NCBI GenBank assembly: GCA_018242605.1 | Contig: JAFEBP010000018.1 | Coordinates: forward strand, 1 to 64,000 | DNA length: 64,000 nt | Direction of reading: 5' to 3' | From: Planctomycetota bacterium | Lineage (GTDB): Bacteria > Planctomycetota > Phycisphaerae > Phycisphaerales > UBA1924 | Part shown: positions 51,870 to 61,800 of the stretch, one piece after another | How the letters are laid out: every line of letters begins with the position of its first letter | Position numbering within the stretch: the stretch's first letter is position 1 | Program-made: the position numbers and the translations under genes | Notes under the pieces: model-generated | Told to the model about the DNA's origin: nothing | Databases searched by the model: none | What the model saw: the letters and a program-made list of their open reading frames with translations, nothing else

Positions 51870-53639
51870 ATGCCTCATTCCATCGTCGATTCGATCACGA
51901 TCGGCGTCTATCTATTGACGCTGGTCGCAGTCGGCCTGCGGGTGCGGGCCCTCAACCGCAACTCCGGTGACTTCTTCCGCAGCGGCTGCCAGGGAACCTG
52001 GTGGCTCGTGGGCGTCAGCGACTTCATGAGCAGCTTCAGCGCGTGGACGTTCACGGGCGCCGCGGGCGTGGCGTTCGAGGCGGGGTGGAGCGTCTGCATC
52101 ATCTTCCTCGCCAACGCCTTCGGATTCCTCCTCAACGCCCTCTGGTTCGCCCCCTGGTTCCGGCAACTTCGCGCCACCACGGTGCCCGAGATCATCCGCA
52201 ACCGCTTCGGCGCGGTCACGCAGCAGTTCTACGCTTGGACAAACCTGCCCATCCGCATCCTCTACTCAGCGCTGCACCTGAGCGCACTGGCCATCTTCAC
52301 GTCCGCCGCCTTCGGCCTCAACATCAGGGACGTCATTGTCGTCGTCGGCCTGGTCGTTCTGGTGAACGCCGTCGCGGGCGGCAGTTGGGCGGTGCTCTCC
52401 TCCGACTTCATTCAGATGATCGTCCTGATGCCCCTGACGGTGCTGATCGCCATCTTGTGCATCGTCAAGGTCGGCGGCCCCGGTGAGTTCTTGTCGCTCA
52501 TCCAGAGCAAGGGGCTGGGCGAACAGTTCGCGATCCTCAAACCCCACGGCGCCTTCCCGAAGGACGCGTACACCTGGCTCTGGGCCGGAGCCATGTTCCT
52601 TCAGAGCCTGTTCATGTCGAACTCGATGACGTCCGCCTCGCGGTACTTCGCCGCAAAGGACGGATCGGCGGCCCGAAAGGCCGCGCTCGTCGCGGGCGGC
52701 CTGACGCTGATCGGGGGTCTGGTCTGGTTCATCCCCCCCATCACCTCCCGCCTGCTCTTCGCGGACGAGGTGCTCGCATCCTCCATCCCGAAACCCGCCG
52801 AAGTCGCGTACGCCGTAGCCAGTTCAAAGCTCCTTCCCGCAGGGCTCACCGGCCTCATGGTCGTCGCGATGTTCGCCGCCACGGGCAGTTCGATGGATAC
52901 CGGCCTCAACCAGACCTCGGCCATCTTCACCCGCGATATCTGGCCGAGCCTCTGCCGCGTGGTGGGCCGCAAGCCAACCAGTGACCTGTGGGCCCTGCGG
53001 ATCGGCCGCCTCACGACCGCCCTGCTGGGCGTGGTGATCATCCAGATCGCCCTGTACTTCTCCCGCACCAAGGGCACGGGCATCTTCGAGCACATGCTGG
53101 CTCTGGGCGCGATGCTCGTCATGCCCATGTCCATTCCGCTCTTCATGGCACTGTTCGTCCGGAAGGCCCCCTGGTGGTCCGCGCTCTTTTCCGCTGGTTG
53201 TGGACTCGTCCCCTCCGCCATCGCGCTCAGCCAGGGCGGCACGGAGCAGGAGTGGTCGTTCCAAAAGGAAATCGCTGTGGGCGTCAGCATCGGCGTGATC
53301 GCGTTCCTCTGCACGATTCCCTTCTGGCGGTTCGCCAGGGCGCCCTACCGCAAGCAAGTGGCCAGGTTCTTCGAAACGATGCACAGGCCCGTCGACTTCG
53401 CCAAGGAGGTGGGCGTGGAATCTGACAATCGCCAACTCCGGATCGCCGGCTGGTTCAGCGCCCTCATCGGTTCGCTCGTCTGCTTGCTCGCGTTCCTACC
53501 CAACCCAATCACCGGCAGGCTTCAAATCCTCGTCGTCGGCGGCTCGGTCGCAGCGCTGGGACTGTTCATGGCGTGGGCTGGCCGGGCGAGAACGCCGATC
53601 CCCACCTCCAACGCTCCGCTCCCAGGAAGCGCGACATGA
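51870..53639 (+). CDS. Sodium:solute symporter (SSS family)
   Basis: 589 residues from ATG 51870 with GAGGAG 10 nt upstream; the in-frame GTG-type start at 51846 is less well placed. About thirteen membrane helices and the SSS pattern SDFMSSFSAWTFTGAAGVAF in the second helix, with Na-site serine/alanine residues; also LFMSNSMTSASRYFAAKDG and MFAATGSSMDTGLNQTSAIF (conserved core). SSS members import sugars, carboxylates or amino acids with Na+. The start of the downstream epimerase overlaps the stop (ATGA). It is the likely uptake system of the island. Confidence 0.9.
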   Translation: MPHSIVDSITIGVYLLTLVAVGLRVRALNRNSGDFFRSGCQGTWWLVGVSDFMSSFSAWTFTGAAGVAFEAGWSVCIIFLANAFGFLLNALWFAPWFRQLRATTVPEIIRNRFGAVTQQFYAWTNLPIRILYSALHLSALAIFTSAAFGLNIRDVIVVVGLVVLVNAVAGGSWAVLSSDFIQMIVLMPLTVLIAILCIVKVGGPGEFLSLIQSKGLGEQFAILKPHGAFPKDAYTWLWAGAMFLQSLFMSNSMTSASRYFAAKDGSAARKAALVAGGLTLIGGLVWFIPPITSRLLFADEVLASSIPKPAEVAYAVASSKLLPAGLTGLMVVAMFAATGSSMDTGLNQTSAIFTRDIWPSLCRVVGRKPTSDLWALRIGRLTTALLGVVIIQIALYFSRTKGTGIFEHMLALGAMLVMPMSIPLFMALFVRKAPWWSALFSAGCGLVPSAIALSQGGTEQEWSFQKEIAVGVSIGVIAFLCTIPFWRFARAPYRKQVARFFETMHRPVDFAKEVGVESDNRQLRIAGWFSALIGSLVCLLAFLPNPITGRLQILVVGGSVAALGLFMAWAGRARTPIPTSNAPLPGSAT

Positions 53640-54679
53640 GCCACCCGAACACTCCAGCACTTCCCATCGCCGATATCGCCGCTCTGGAAGCGAATCTGAG
53701 CGAACCAACGCCCCATCTCGTCGAGGTGTTCTCGCGGCTGCGGGGCGACATCGTGATCATGGGCGCTGCCGGTAAGATGGGCCCCACGCTCGCTCGTATG
53801 GCCCGCCGCGCCAGCGACCTGGCTCAGACCCCCCGCCGCATCTTCGGCGTCGCGAGGTTCAGCGATCCATCGGTCATTCAGAAACTGGAATCCAGCGGAG
53901 TCGAAGCCATCCGGGGGAACCTGCTCGACGCCAGTTTCGTGGAATCGCTGCCCGACGCACCGCTCGTGGTCTACGCCGCGGGCATGAAGTTCGGCGCGAC
54001 CGGCAACGAGCCCCTCACCTGGGCGACCAACACCTACCTCCCGGCTCTGGTCTGCCGCAGATACCCCACCAGCCGCATCGTCGCATTCTCCACCGGCAAC
54101 GTGTACGGAGTGGTCCCCGCGAACCGACTCTCCATCGAGAGCGATGCGCCCAACCCCGTGGGCGAGTACGCGATGAGTTGCCTCGGGCGCGAGCGCATGT
54201 TCCAGCACTTCGCGCAAGCCAACGGCACAACGATCGCGTTGCTCCGCCTGAACTACGCCACCGAACTCCGCTACGGAGTCATCGTCGACCTGGCACGCAA
54301 GATATGGGCCGGGGCGCCGGTGGACGTCACCATGGGTTACGCCAACGTCATCTGGCAGACTGATGCCAACGCGATATCGCTGAGCATGCTCGAGCACACC
54401 GCCTCGCCCGCCGCGATCTACAACATCGCCGGCCCTGAGGCGTTCCGCGTTCGCGATGTGTGCAAACGGCTGGGCGAACTGCTGGACCGTCCGGTCACAA
54501 TCAGCGGCGTCGAAGCCCCCGACGCACTCCTGAGCAACGGTCGGCGCGCAGCGGACCTCGCCGCGGCTACGACGATCAGTCTTGAACAAATCATGGTCTG
54601 GACGGCAGACTGGGTAAGACGCGACGGGCCCACCCTCGGAAAACCCACGCACTTTGAAGTCCGCAGCGGTCGATTCTGA
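53636..54679 (+). CDS. NAD-dependent epimerase/dehydratase-like protein (extended SDR, atypical active site)
   Basis: 347 residues, ATGA-coupled to the symporter. Rossmann start IVIMGAAGKMGPTLARMARR (GxxGxxG variant), then VYAAGMKFGATG, FSTGNVYGVV and a C-terminal PAAIYNIAGPEAFRVRDVC segment typical of sugar epimerases. In the catalytic YxxxK motif the sequence is EYAMSCLGRERM, so the position of the essential lysine is Cys. The protein may therefore bind NAD and a sugar without standard chemistry, or use a different base. Confidence 0.75.
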   Translation: MSHPNTPALPIADIAALEANLSEPTPHLVEVFSRLRGDIVIMGAAGKMGPTLARMARRASDLAQTPRRIFGVARFSDPSVIQKLESSGVEAIRGNLLDASFVESLPDAPLVVYAAGMKFGATGNEPLTWATNTYLPALVCRRYPTSRIVAFSTGNVYGVVPANRLSIESDAPNPVGEYAMSCLGRERMFQHFAQANGTTIALLRLNYATELRYGVIVDLARKIWAGAPVDVTMGYANVIWQTDANAISLSMLEHTASPAAIYNIAGPEAFRVRDVCKRLGELLDRPVTISGVEAPDALLSNGRRAADLAAATTISLEQIMVWTADWVRRDGPTLGKPTHFEVRSGRF

Positions 54680-54699
54680 ACCCCGGGCGCAACACTGCC

Positions 54700-55779
54700 A
54701 TGCCTGAATCATCCTTCACATCGATCGATCACAGAACACTGCACGCCTTCCGCCGCGGCATGGCGATCCCAGCGCACCCGCTGGCCCTCAACGCGTCCCG
54801 CACGCTCGACGAGCGACGGCAGCGTGCTCTGGCCCGCTATTACATCGCGGCGGGTTCGGGCGGCCTCGCTGTCGGCGTGCACACAACGCAGTTCCAGATC
54901 CGTGACCCGCGCGTCGGGCTGTTCCGACCGGTGCTCACGATCGCTCGCGAAGAGATGGACCGGGCCGACGCCACACGCCAGTGCCCTCTCATGCGGATCG
55001 GTGGAGTGACCGGCGCCACCGAACGCGCGTGCGCGGAGGCCTCTCTCCTCAGTGATCTGAACTACCACGCGGGCCTGCTCTCGCTGGCCGCGCTGCCGAA
55101 CGCCGACGACGATGCGCTCATCGCACATTGCCGCGCGGTCGGGCAGATCATTCCGATCGTGGGGTTCTACCTCCAACCGCGGGTCGGCGGGCGAGAGCTG
55201 AGCTACGCGTTCTGGCGGCGGTTCGCGGAGCTTCCGTCGGTCTTCGCAATCAAGATCGCTCCCTTCGATCGGTACCGCACGCTGGATGTCGTGCGGGCCG
55301 TCGTTGAATCCGGGCGAGAGGACATCGCGCTGTACACCGGAAACGACGACAACATCGTCCACGACCTGATCACGCCCTACCACCTCAACATCGGCGGGCG
55401 GTGGGTCGAGCGGCGCATCGTGGGAGGGCTGCTGGGTCACTGGTCGGTCTGGACCCGCCGCGCCGTCGAACTTCTGGAGCGTTGCCACCACGCCGTGACG
55501 TCCGCCCAGATATCACCAAAGCTCCTGGCGTTGGCGAACCAAGTCACCGACGCCAACGCCGCGTTCTTCGACGCCGCCAACGGCTTCCGCGGCGTCATTG
55601 CCGGCCTGCATGAAGTCCTCCGACGCCAGGGTCTGCTCGAGGGCATCTGGTGCCTGGAAGACAAGGAAACGCTCGGGCCCGGCCAGCGCGAGCAGATCGA
55701 CCGTGTCCTCTCCGCCTATCCGCACCTCGCCGACGATGAGTTCGTCGCCCAGCACCGCAGCCAGTGGCTCAGCGGCTGA
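54700..55779 (+). CDS. DHDPS/KDG-aldolase family protein
   Basis: 359 residues. TIM-barrel lyase of the dihydrodipicolinate synthase family: N-terminal GMAIPAHPLALNASRTLDER, GVTGATERACAEAS, PIVGFYLQPRVGG and Schiff-base Lys185 in SVFAIKIAPFDRYR. An extra C-terminal helical region of about 60 residues is present. The usual GSTGE start loop is replaced by GSGGLAVGVHTTQ. In a sugar-acid island the likely role is retro-aldol cleavage of a 2-keto-3-deoxy sugar acid (inference). Confidence 0.82.
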   Translation: MPESSFTSIDHRTLHAFRRGMAIPAHPLALNASRTLDERRQRALARYYIAAGSGGLAVGVHTTQFQIRDPRVGLFRPVLTIAREEMDRADATRQCPLMRIGGVTGATERACAEASLLSDLNYHAGLLSLAALPNADDDALIAHCRAVGQIIPIVGFYLQPRVGGRELSYAFWRRFAELPSVFAIKIAPFDRYRTLDVVRAVVESGREDIALYTGNDDNIVHDLITPYHLNIGGRWVERRIVGGLLGHWSVWTRRAVELLERCHHAVTSAQISPKLLALANQVTDANAAFFDAANGFRGVIAGLHEVLRRQGLLEGIWCLEDKETLGPGQREQIDRVLSAYPHLADDEFVAQHRSQWLSG

Positions 55780-55821
55780 TGTTCTCTTAGACGCGCGCCG
55801 CCACTCACGCAGGAGCACAAC

Positions 55822-56349
55822 ATGAATCGCAAACCTGAACCGATCAACTACAAGCGTTACGCCATCATCGCCGCGTGCGCGCTGGTGCTGCTCGGGGCCG
55901 TCACCTACACCATCCGCGAACTATCAGACAAGACCCCCATCGTCGTTGGGGCCTACTACCTGGACCTCAATACCGGAAAGATCTTCGTCGGCCCTACGAC
56001 ATCCTGGCCGCCGATCGAAACGCCCTCGGGCCCGCACGAAAACGAAGCCGCCGGTGTTCGGGTCTACCTGTTCTCGTGCGCACCGTGCGGCAATCTGGAC
56101 GGCAAGACGCTCGCCGAAGCCGAAGCGATGGGCGCTACCGCGCTGTGGGTCGAAAAATACAAGGCCGACGCCAAAAAAGCGCTCGACGCGGGTGATCGCT
56201 CGCCCGAAGTCCTGATGGAGGGTCTGGTGATGCGTGCCCCGACCGGCACCAAGTGGATCTCGCCGGCGGGTCGAGAGGGCGTGGCGATCCGCAAGTCCGT
56301 CTCGCAGCTCTGCTCAGGAAACCCAGCCTCACCGTGCAATCCGCGCTGA
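55822..56349 (+). CDS. Small single-span membrane protein, unknown function
   Basis: 175 residues, ATG with AGGAG 6 nt upstream. One N-terminal helix (about 11-30, YAIIAACALVLLGAVTYTI) followed by an extracytoplasmic domain containing a CAPCG motif near 91-95 and C-terminal Cys residues (LCSGNPASPC). The cysteines could form disulfides or bind a metal. I do not recognise the family. Embedded within the plus-strand arm, 42 nt after the aldolase-like gene. Confidence 0.55.
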   Translation: MNRKPEPINYKRYAIIAACALVLLGAVTYTIRELSDKTPIVVGAYYLDLNTGKIFVGPTTSWPPIETPSGPHENEAAGVRVYLFSCAPCGNLDGKTLAEAEAMGATALWVEKYKADAKKALDAGDRSPEVLMEGLVMRAPTGTKWISPAGREGVAIRKSVSQLCSGNPASPCNPR

Positions 56350-56400
56350 AGTCTCAATTTCCGTTCCGATCATCTCCTTCTCCGCTACCGTGAGCCAGTC

Positions 56401-57750
56401 ATGAACCTCACCCGATCCACCGAACTCCTCCACCGCAACCAGGAGGTCATCCCCGGCGGTCTTGCGTCCATCAACCGCAAAGCCGATCCGTGCATAGCGT
56501 TCGCGCGGGCGCAGGGTTCACGCATGTGGGACGTTGACGGCAAGGAGTACATCGATTACCACGCCGGATTCGCGCCATACATCCTGGGCCACAACGACCC
56601 CGATCAGAACAAGGCCGTCATCGACGCGATCAACCAGGGCCGCAGCAACTACGGCAGCGGACCGACAGTCGATGAAGGAGAACTCGCACGCCTCTTCCTC
56701 GCATGCGTGCCGACGGCCCAGAAAGTCCAGTTCGTCAACACCGGCTCCGAGGCCACGGCCCAGGCGATCCGCGTCGCCCGCGCATGGACCGGCGCCGATC
56801 ATATTCTTCGCATGCAGGGAGGCTACAACGGCAATCACAACATGGTCGCCGCGAACGTGATGAGCACCAAGGCCCAGTTGGGAGGCCGCCAGATCATCGG
56901 CGATGAGTACCCCCTCGCCCCGATCACCGCGGGAATTCCCGCCGCGGAGCGAGCGCTCATGCACTCCGTGGAGTTCAACGATCTCGAAGCCGTAGACGCC
57001 ATCGCACGCCGCTACAAGCTCGCCGCCCTCATCACCGAGCCGGTCCTTCAGAACGTGGGCGTGATCAAGCCCAAGCCCGGATACCTCGAAGGCCTTCGTC
57101 GTCTCGCCGACCAGCACGGATTCCTGCTCATCCTCGACGAAGTCAAGACCGGCTTCCGCTCGGGCGTAGGCGGCTATCACTGCCTGCGGGGCGTCGAGCC
57201 CGATCTCTCCACCTTCGGCAAGGCGATCGCGAACGGCTTCCCCATCGCGGCGCTCGCGGGCAAGGCCAAGTTCATGGACCTGGCCATCAGCGATCAGCCG
57301 GACAAGCGCGTGCTGATCGCCGGCACTTACAACTGCCACCCGGTCCCCGTCGCCGCGGCCATCGCCTGCCTCCGCAAACTCATGGACCCGAAACTCGACG
57401 TGTACGGAACTCTGGAACGCCTGTCGGCCCGACTCGAGGAGGGCGTCACGCGCCTGATGACCGATCACGGCGTCACCTCCACGTTCGTGCGTCAGGGCAG
57501 CGCACACTGTGCATACTTCATGCCCGCCGCGCCCACCAACTGGTGGGAACTGCTCAGCGGCCACGACTTCGCGCTGGATCATCGCTACCGGCGGGCGCTG
57601 ATCGCGCGGGGCATCTACCAGTTCCCCATCGCCGCGAAGCAGGGCAGCATCAGCTTCGCGCACACCCAACAGGACATCGACGAGACGATCGAAGCGAACG
57701 ACTCGGCGCTGCGAGAAATCCTGACCTCACCGGTAAAGGTCGGCGTGTGA
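56401..57750 (+). CDS. Class III aminotransferase (glutamate-1-semialdehyde-aminomutase-like)
   Basis: 449 residues. Fold-type I PLP enzyme: SIxRxxDP-like NRKADPCIAFARAQGSRMWD, TGSEATAQAIRVARAWTGAD, ILDEVKTGFRSGVGGY and the Schiff-base Lys274 in FGKAIANGFP. The overall sequence resembles GSA aminomutase or other class III transaminases. Unlike HemL, it sits in a catabolic island, so a substrate other than GSA is likely. The final GTGA overlaps the M24 gene start, so the two are co-translated. Confidence 0.86.
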   Translation: MNLTRSTELLHRNQEVIPGGLASINRKADPCIAFARAQGSRMWDVDGKEYIDYHAGFAPYILGHNDPDQNKAVIDAINQGRSNYGSGPTVDEGELARLFLACVPTAQKVQFVNTGSEATAQAIRVARAWTGADHILRMQGGYNGNHNMVAANVMSTKAQLGGRQIIGDEYPLAPITAGIPAAERALMHSVEFNDLEAVDAIARRYKLAALITEPVLQNVGVIKPKPGYLEGLRRLADQHGFLLILDEVKTGFRSGVGGYHCLRGVEPDLSTFGKAIANGFPIAALAGKAKFMDLAISDQPDKRVLIAGTYNCHPVPVAAAIACLRKLMDPKLDVYGTLERLSARLEEGVTRLMTDHGVTSTFVRQGSAHCAYFMPAAPTNWWELLSGHDFALDHRYRRALIARGIYQFPIAAKQGSISFAHTQQDIDETIEANDSALREILTSPVKVGV

Positions 57751-58859
57751 ACCCGCGTTCCGACAACATCCCCGACGCAACGGTCCACGCCCAACGGCGT
57801 CGCGCTCGCCTGATCGAACGCCTGGCCGATGACGGGCTCGCCGGAGCCCTGATCACCGATCCTCGTGACATCGCGTATTTCACCGCGTGTCCGCTCGGAA
57901 CTCCCACGCCCATCCCCGCGTGCCTGCTCATCCACTCATCCGGTGAGTCGGTTCTGGTCCGGGGCGAGGCCGATGCCGAACACCGCGTGGATATGACGGT
58001 GACATACCGCTGGCACGAAGGCGGAACGATCTCGACCCAACTGGTGCGGAGATTGGTTGAGCATGCAGAGCCGCGTCTACGACTGGCCGGGGCCCGAGTG
58101 GGCGTGCAGTTTGAGTCGATCACCGCGCAGATGGTCTCGGGGCTGGGTCTGGGTTCCATCGCTTCCATCGACCGTGCAGTGCTTGATCTGGAACGCTCGA
58201 AGGACCCGCTTGATCTCTTCCGCATCAAGGGCGCGATCGACGCCAACCTCGCGGCGTTCGATGCCGTGGCGGCCGTCATCGCCCCCGGGGCAAACGAGCT
58301 CGAGGTCTTTGCCGCCGGCTCGCGAGGCGCCATGCTGCGTGCAGGAGAGCGCATCGTTCACGACGGGGATTACCGATGCGGAGCTCCCGGTGGACCATGC
58401 CGGGATCACCGTATCCAAAGCGGCGAGTTGTACATCATCGACGCGTGGACGCACAAAGCCGGGTACTGGTCGGACCTTGCCCGCACGTTCCCGGTAGGGA
58501 CGCCGACGGGCTCCCAGTTGGCGCTCATCCGGCACGTCCGCGGCGTCCATCACGCGATCCAGACCCTGCTGCGGCCCGGAACCACCGGGCACGACCTCTG
58601 GTCGGCGATGGACGCCGCCCTGCGCGAACACCCCGCACTCGCCAAATCCGGGCTGGTGCACCACGGCGGTCACGGCGTGGGCGTGCGCTTGCACGAGGCT
58701 CCAGACCTCAACCCGGGCGTGACCGACGCCCTCCGCGAGGGCGATGTCGTGTGCATCGAGCCGGGTGCGTACACCCCCAACGCGAACGTCCGGATTGAGG
58801 AGACGTATCTGATCACGGCGGACGGCGCGGTCTGCCTCTCGGGGGTCGCCGAGGCCTGA
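57747..58859 (+). CDS. M24 family (Xaa-Pro/creatinase-like) metallo-hydrolase
   Basis: 370 residues from GTG 57747 in a GTGA overlap. A creatinase-type N-terminal domain (ARLIERLADDGLAGALIT) is followed by a pita-bread domain. Metal ligands are present: Asp in IIDAWTHKAG, Asp in YWSDLARTF, His in GHGVGVRLHEAP, Glu in VCIEPGAY and Glu in VRIEETYLI. Members hydrolyse Xaa-Pro dipeptides or creatine-like amides. Pairing with a transaminase suggests the island handles a nitrogen-containing substrate or its by-product (inference). Confidence 0.85.
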   Translation: MNPRSDNIPDATVHAQRRRARLIERLADDGLAGALITDPRDIAYFTACPLGTPTPIPACLLIHSSGESVLVRGEADAEHRVDMTVTYRWHEGGTISTQLVRRLVEHAEPRLRLAGARVGVQFESITAQMVSGLGLGSIASIDRAVLDLERSKDPLDLFRIKGAIDANLAAFDAVAAVIAPGANELEVFAAGSRGAMLRAGERIVHDGDYRCGAPGGPCRDHRIQSGELYIIDAWTHKAGYWSDLARTFPVGTPTGSQLALIRHVRGVHHAIQTLLRPGTTGHDLWSAMDAALREHPALAKSGLVHHGGHGVGVRLHEAPDLNPGVTDALREGDVVCIEPGAYTPNANVRIEETYLITADGAVCLSGVAEA

Positions 58860-58877
58860 GAAACAACTTCAGACGCT

Positions 58878-61800
58878 TCACGGAGACTCGGGCGACTTCA
58901 CTTCCCACACCAGGCCTCTTCGGTTGGCCCATCGCTCAATATCTCGCTGGTAGCGTCGCTCGAGTTCGACCGCCGCGGGCGGCTTGGTCTCCCACAGGCG
59001 TAGTGCATGATCGGTCCCGCACGAGGCGATGGTGCCGCCGTCGGGCGAGAAGGCCGCGGCCAGAGTCTGGCCGCTCACCTGGCCCAATGAGATGATCTTC
59101 CGGCCGGTTGAGAGGTCCCAGACCGGAAACCCGCCCATAGAACTTCCGGCGACCAACCGCTTGCCGTCCGGACTGACGGCGATGGCGGTTGTCCGCCCGA
59201 TGCCGTCGACACGAGTGCTCATGATTCCACGATTCCAGTCCCACACCTTGCACACACCTTCGACGCCGGAATAGGAAACGAGCGTGTCGCCCGCGGAGTT
59301 CAGGTGACAGAAATCGATCGCCCGCTCGTGCGCGGGCAGCGTCCGCGTGACGGCGCCGGTCTCGATGCTGATCACTCGGATGACGCCGTCGCTACACCCG
59401 ACGATGAGTTCCGAGCGGTCCGCGCCCGCGATCACGCAGACCCTTTCCTTCGGCATCGGGCACTTGCGCAGCACCTGGGCGGTTTGGGCATCGCGCAGCG
59501 TGAGCAGATCGCCCTCATCAAACGTCCCGACAAGGCGTGAGTCGGCTGTGAACACGGTGAGACCAACGGAACTGGCCCACTGTTGCCGGACCCGGCCCGT
59601 GCGGTCGCACAGCACCGCGATCGACTTGCCGGGAATCCCCCATTTCGCATCGGACCCGGTCGCGGCCACCCAAGCGCCGTCGGGACTGACCGCGACGCGC
59701 CACACGGCCACGATCGGCATTGTTCCCGGGTTCAGAACTTCAAGCGTCCTGGCGTCGAGCGCTCTGATGCCATCGTCGTATGTGCCCAGGTACACCACCG
59801 CGCTGTCGTTGGAGAAGACCGCGTCGGTCATATCCATCGTTCCGACATAGGTGCTCACCGCTTGACGAGCACCCAGGTGCCAACGCTTGACGACGCCCGC
59901 CACGTCCATCGTGAGCAGGTACCGCCCCTGCGGATGGAACGACAGGCCGATGACCCGGTTGTCGTGGCCCGTCAGCGAGCCGAGCCTTTCGCCGTTGGTC
60001 GCGTCGAAGAAAGCCAACCCCTCGGGCCCGCCCACCGCGATGTAGTTGTCCGCCGGATCGAACGCGACGCACGACGCACCCGACTTGCCGGAACTCACCG
60101 CGTAAATGAGCCGGCCGGACTCGGCGTCACGCACCCACAGGCGGCCATCCTCGCCGACCGTCGCCACCTTGCGCTGATCGTGGCTCAACGCCCCGTCCAG
60201 CACGACGAACCCGGCGCCCCGCTGGGTAAACAACCGCTTCCACGCACCGGTGTCAACGATGGAGACATCGTTGCCGAGCGATCCGATCACCAGCCGGGCG
60301 CCGTCAGCAGTGAACCGCAGCGCCTCGGCGCGACCGAGCGAGCCGCCGAGTTCTTGGATGGTTTTGCCGGTGCGGAGGTCGGCAATCGTCGTCGGCCCGA
60401 ACCACGTGCCGTACGCCAGCAGCGTGCCCGAAGGGTTCATCGCGACCGAACGCACGAAGCCGGCGTCCGCCGTCGGCGTGCAGCGGTGCAACTCCTTGCC
60501 GCCGGTCGAGTCGTAGACGCACACGACCTGCGGATGCGCTCCGATCGCGATCGCTGCGCCGTCGGAACTCCACGACGCGGCCATCACTTCGGTGTTGTCG
60601 GGGAGCTTGATCTCCAGGAGCATCTGGAACGACTCCGCGTCCCACACCCTCAGCACGGATCGATCGCCGAACGTCAGGAAGCGGCGGCCGTCGGGCGAGT
60701 ATTCCGCGATTCCCGCGAGGTAGTAGTTCGTACTCTGGTGCGCGCGAAGGGTGTGATCGCTGCGGTCCGCGAGCAGGCTCAACCGGTGCCATTCCCAGCC
60801 GCGCAGCCCGGGGTCGCAGGATTCCAGGATCGGCTTGACGGCCTCGGCGCCCCCGTTCTCGATAATGCTCTGGACACGCGAGATCTGCGAGATGTACAAC
60901 TCCTGTCGGAGCCGCTCGGACTGAAGATCCGCACGGGCCCGCTGTGCTTCGGCGACGCCGCGAGCACTCGCCTCGGCCAGCTGCGCGGATTCAGCCCGAT
61001 CAGAGGCGAGCCTGGCCTGCACAAAACCGGCGATCGAGAGCCCCAGGCCCACGAGCAGGGCGAGGATCACCACCGACGCCGTGATTACCGCCGCCCTGTG
61101 ACGCCGCAAGAAGGACTTCGCGCGATAGAGAACGCTCGCCGGTGCGGCCAGCACCTGCTCCTTCGCGAGGAAGCATTCCACATCCATCGCCAGCCCGTTG
61201 GCCGTCTCGTAGCGACGCTGGCGGTTCTTCTCCAGCGCCTTCATGACGATCCAGTCCAGTTCGCCGCGGATGAGGGTGCACAGCCTGCCGGCTTCGACAC
61301 GGCGGCTCGCGGCCACCGCGGCGCTGTCAGCGCCTCGCCTCGACACGCGTGTGCTGGGCGGCGGTGGATCGACCTCGCGGATGATCCTCTGCATCTGCTC
61401 GTACGCCTCGGCGCGGAGCTGGCGGGGATCGAATGGCGTGACGCCGGTGAGCAGTTCGTAGAGCAGCACGCCCAGGGAGTAGACATCCGTCCGCGTGTCG
61501 ATGTCCAGCGAACCCTCGGCCTGCTCCGGGCTCATGTACTGCGGGGTGCCGATGAACTGCTTGTGCTCGGTGAACAGCGTCTTTTCTGTGAGCCGCGAGG
61601 AGGTCGCCTTGGCGATGCCGAAATCGATTACCTTGACATAGGGCACGCCGTCCTGAGTCGAGACCAGGATGTTCGAGGGCTTGATGTCTCGGTGGATCAC
61701 TCCCTTCTGATGGGCGTGCTGCACCGCCTGGCAGACCTGCACAAAGAGCCGCAGACGCTCCTCAACCGTCAGGCTCTTGTGGTCGCAATACTCCGTGATC

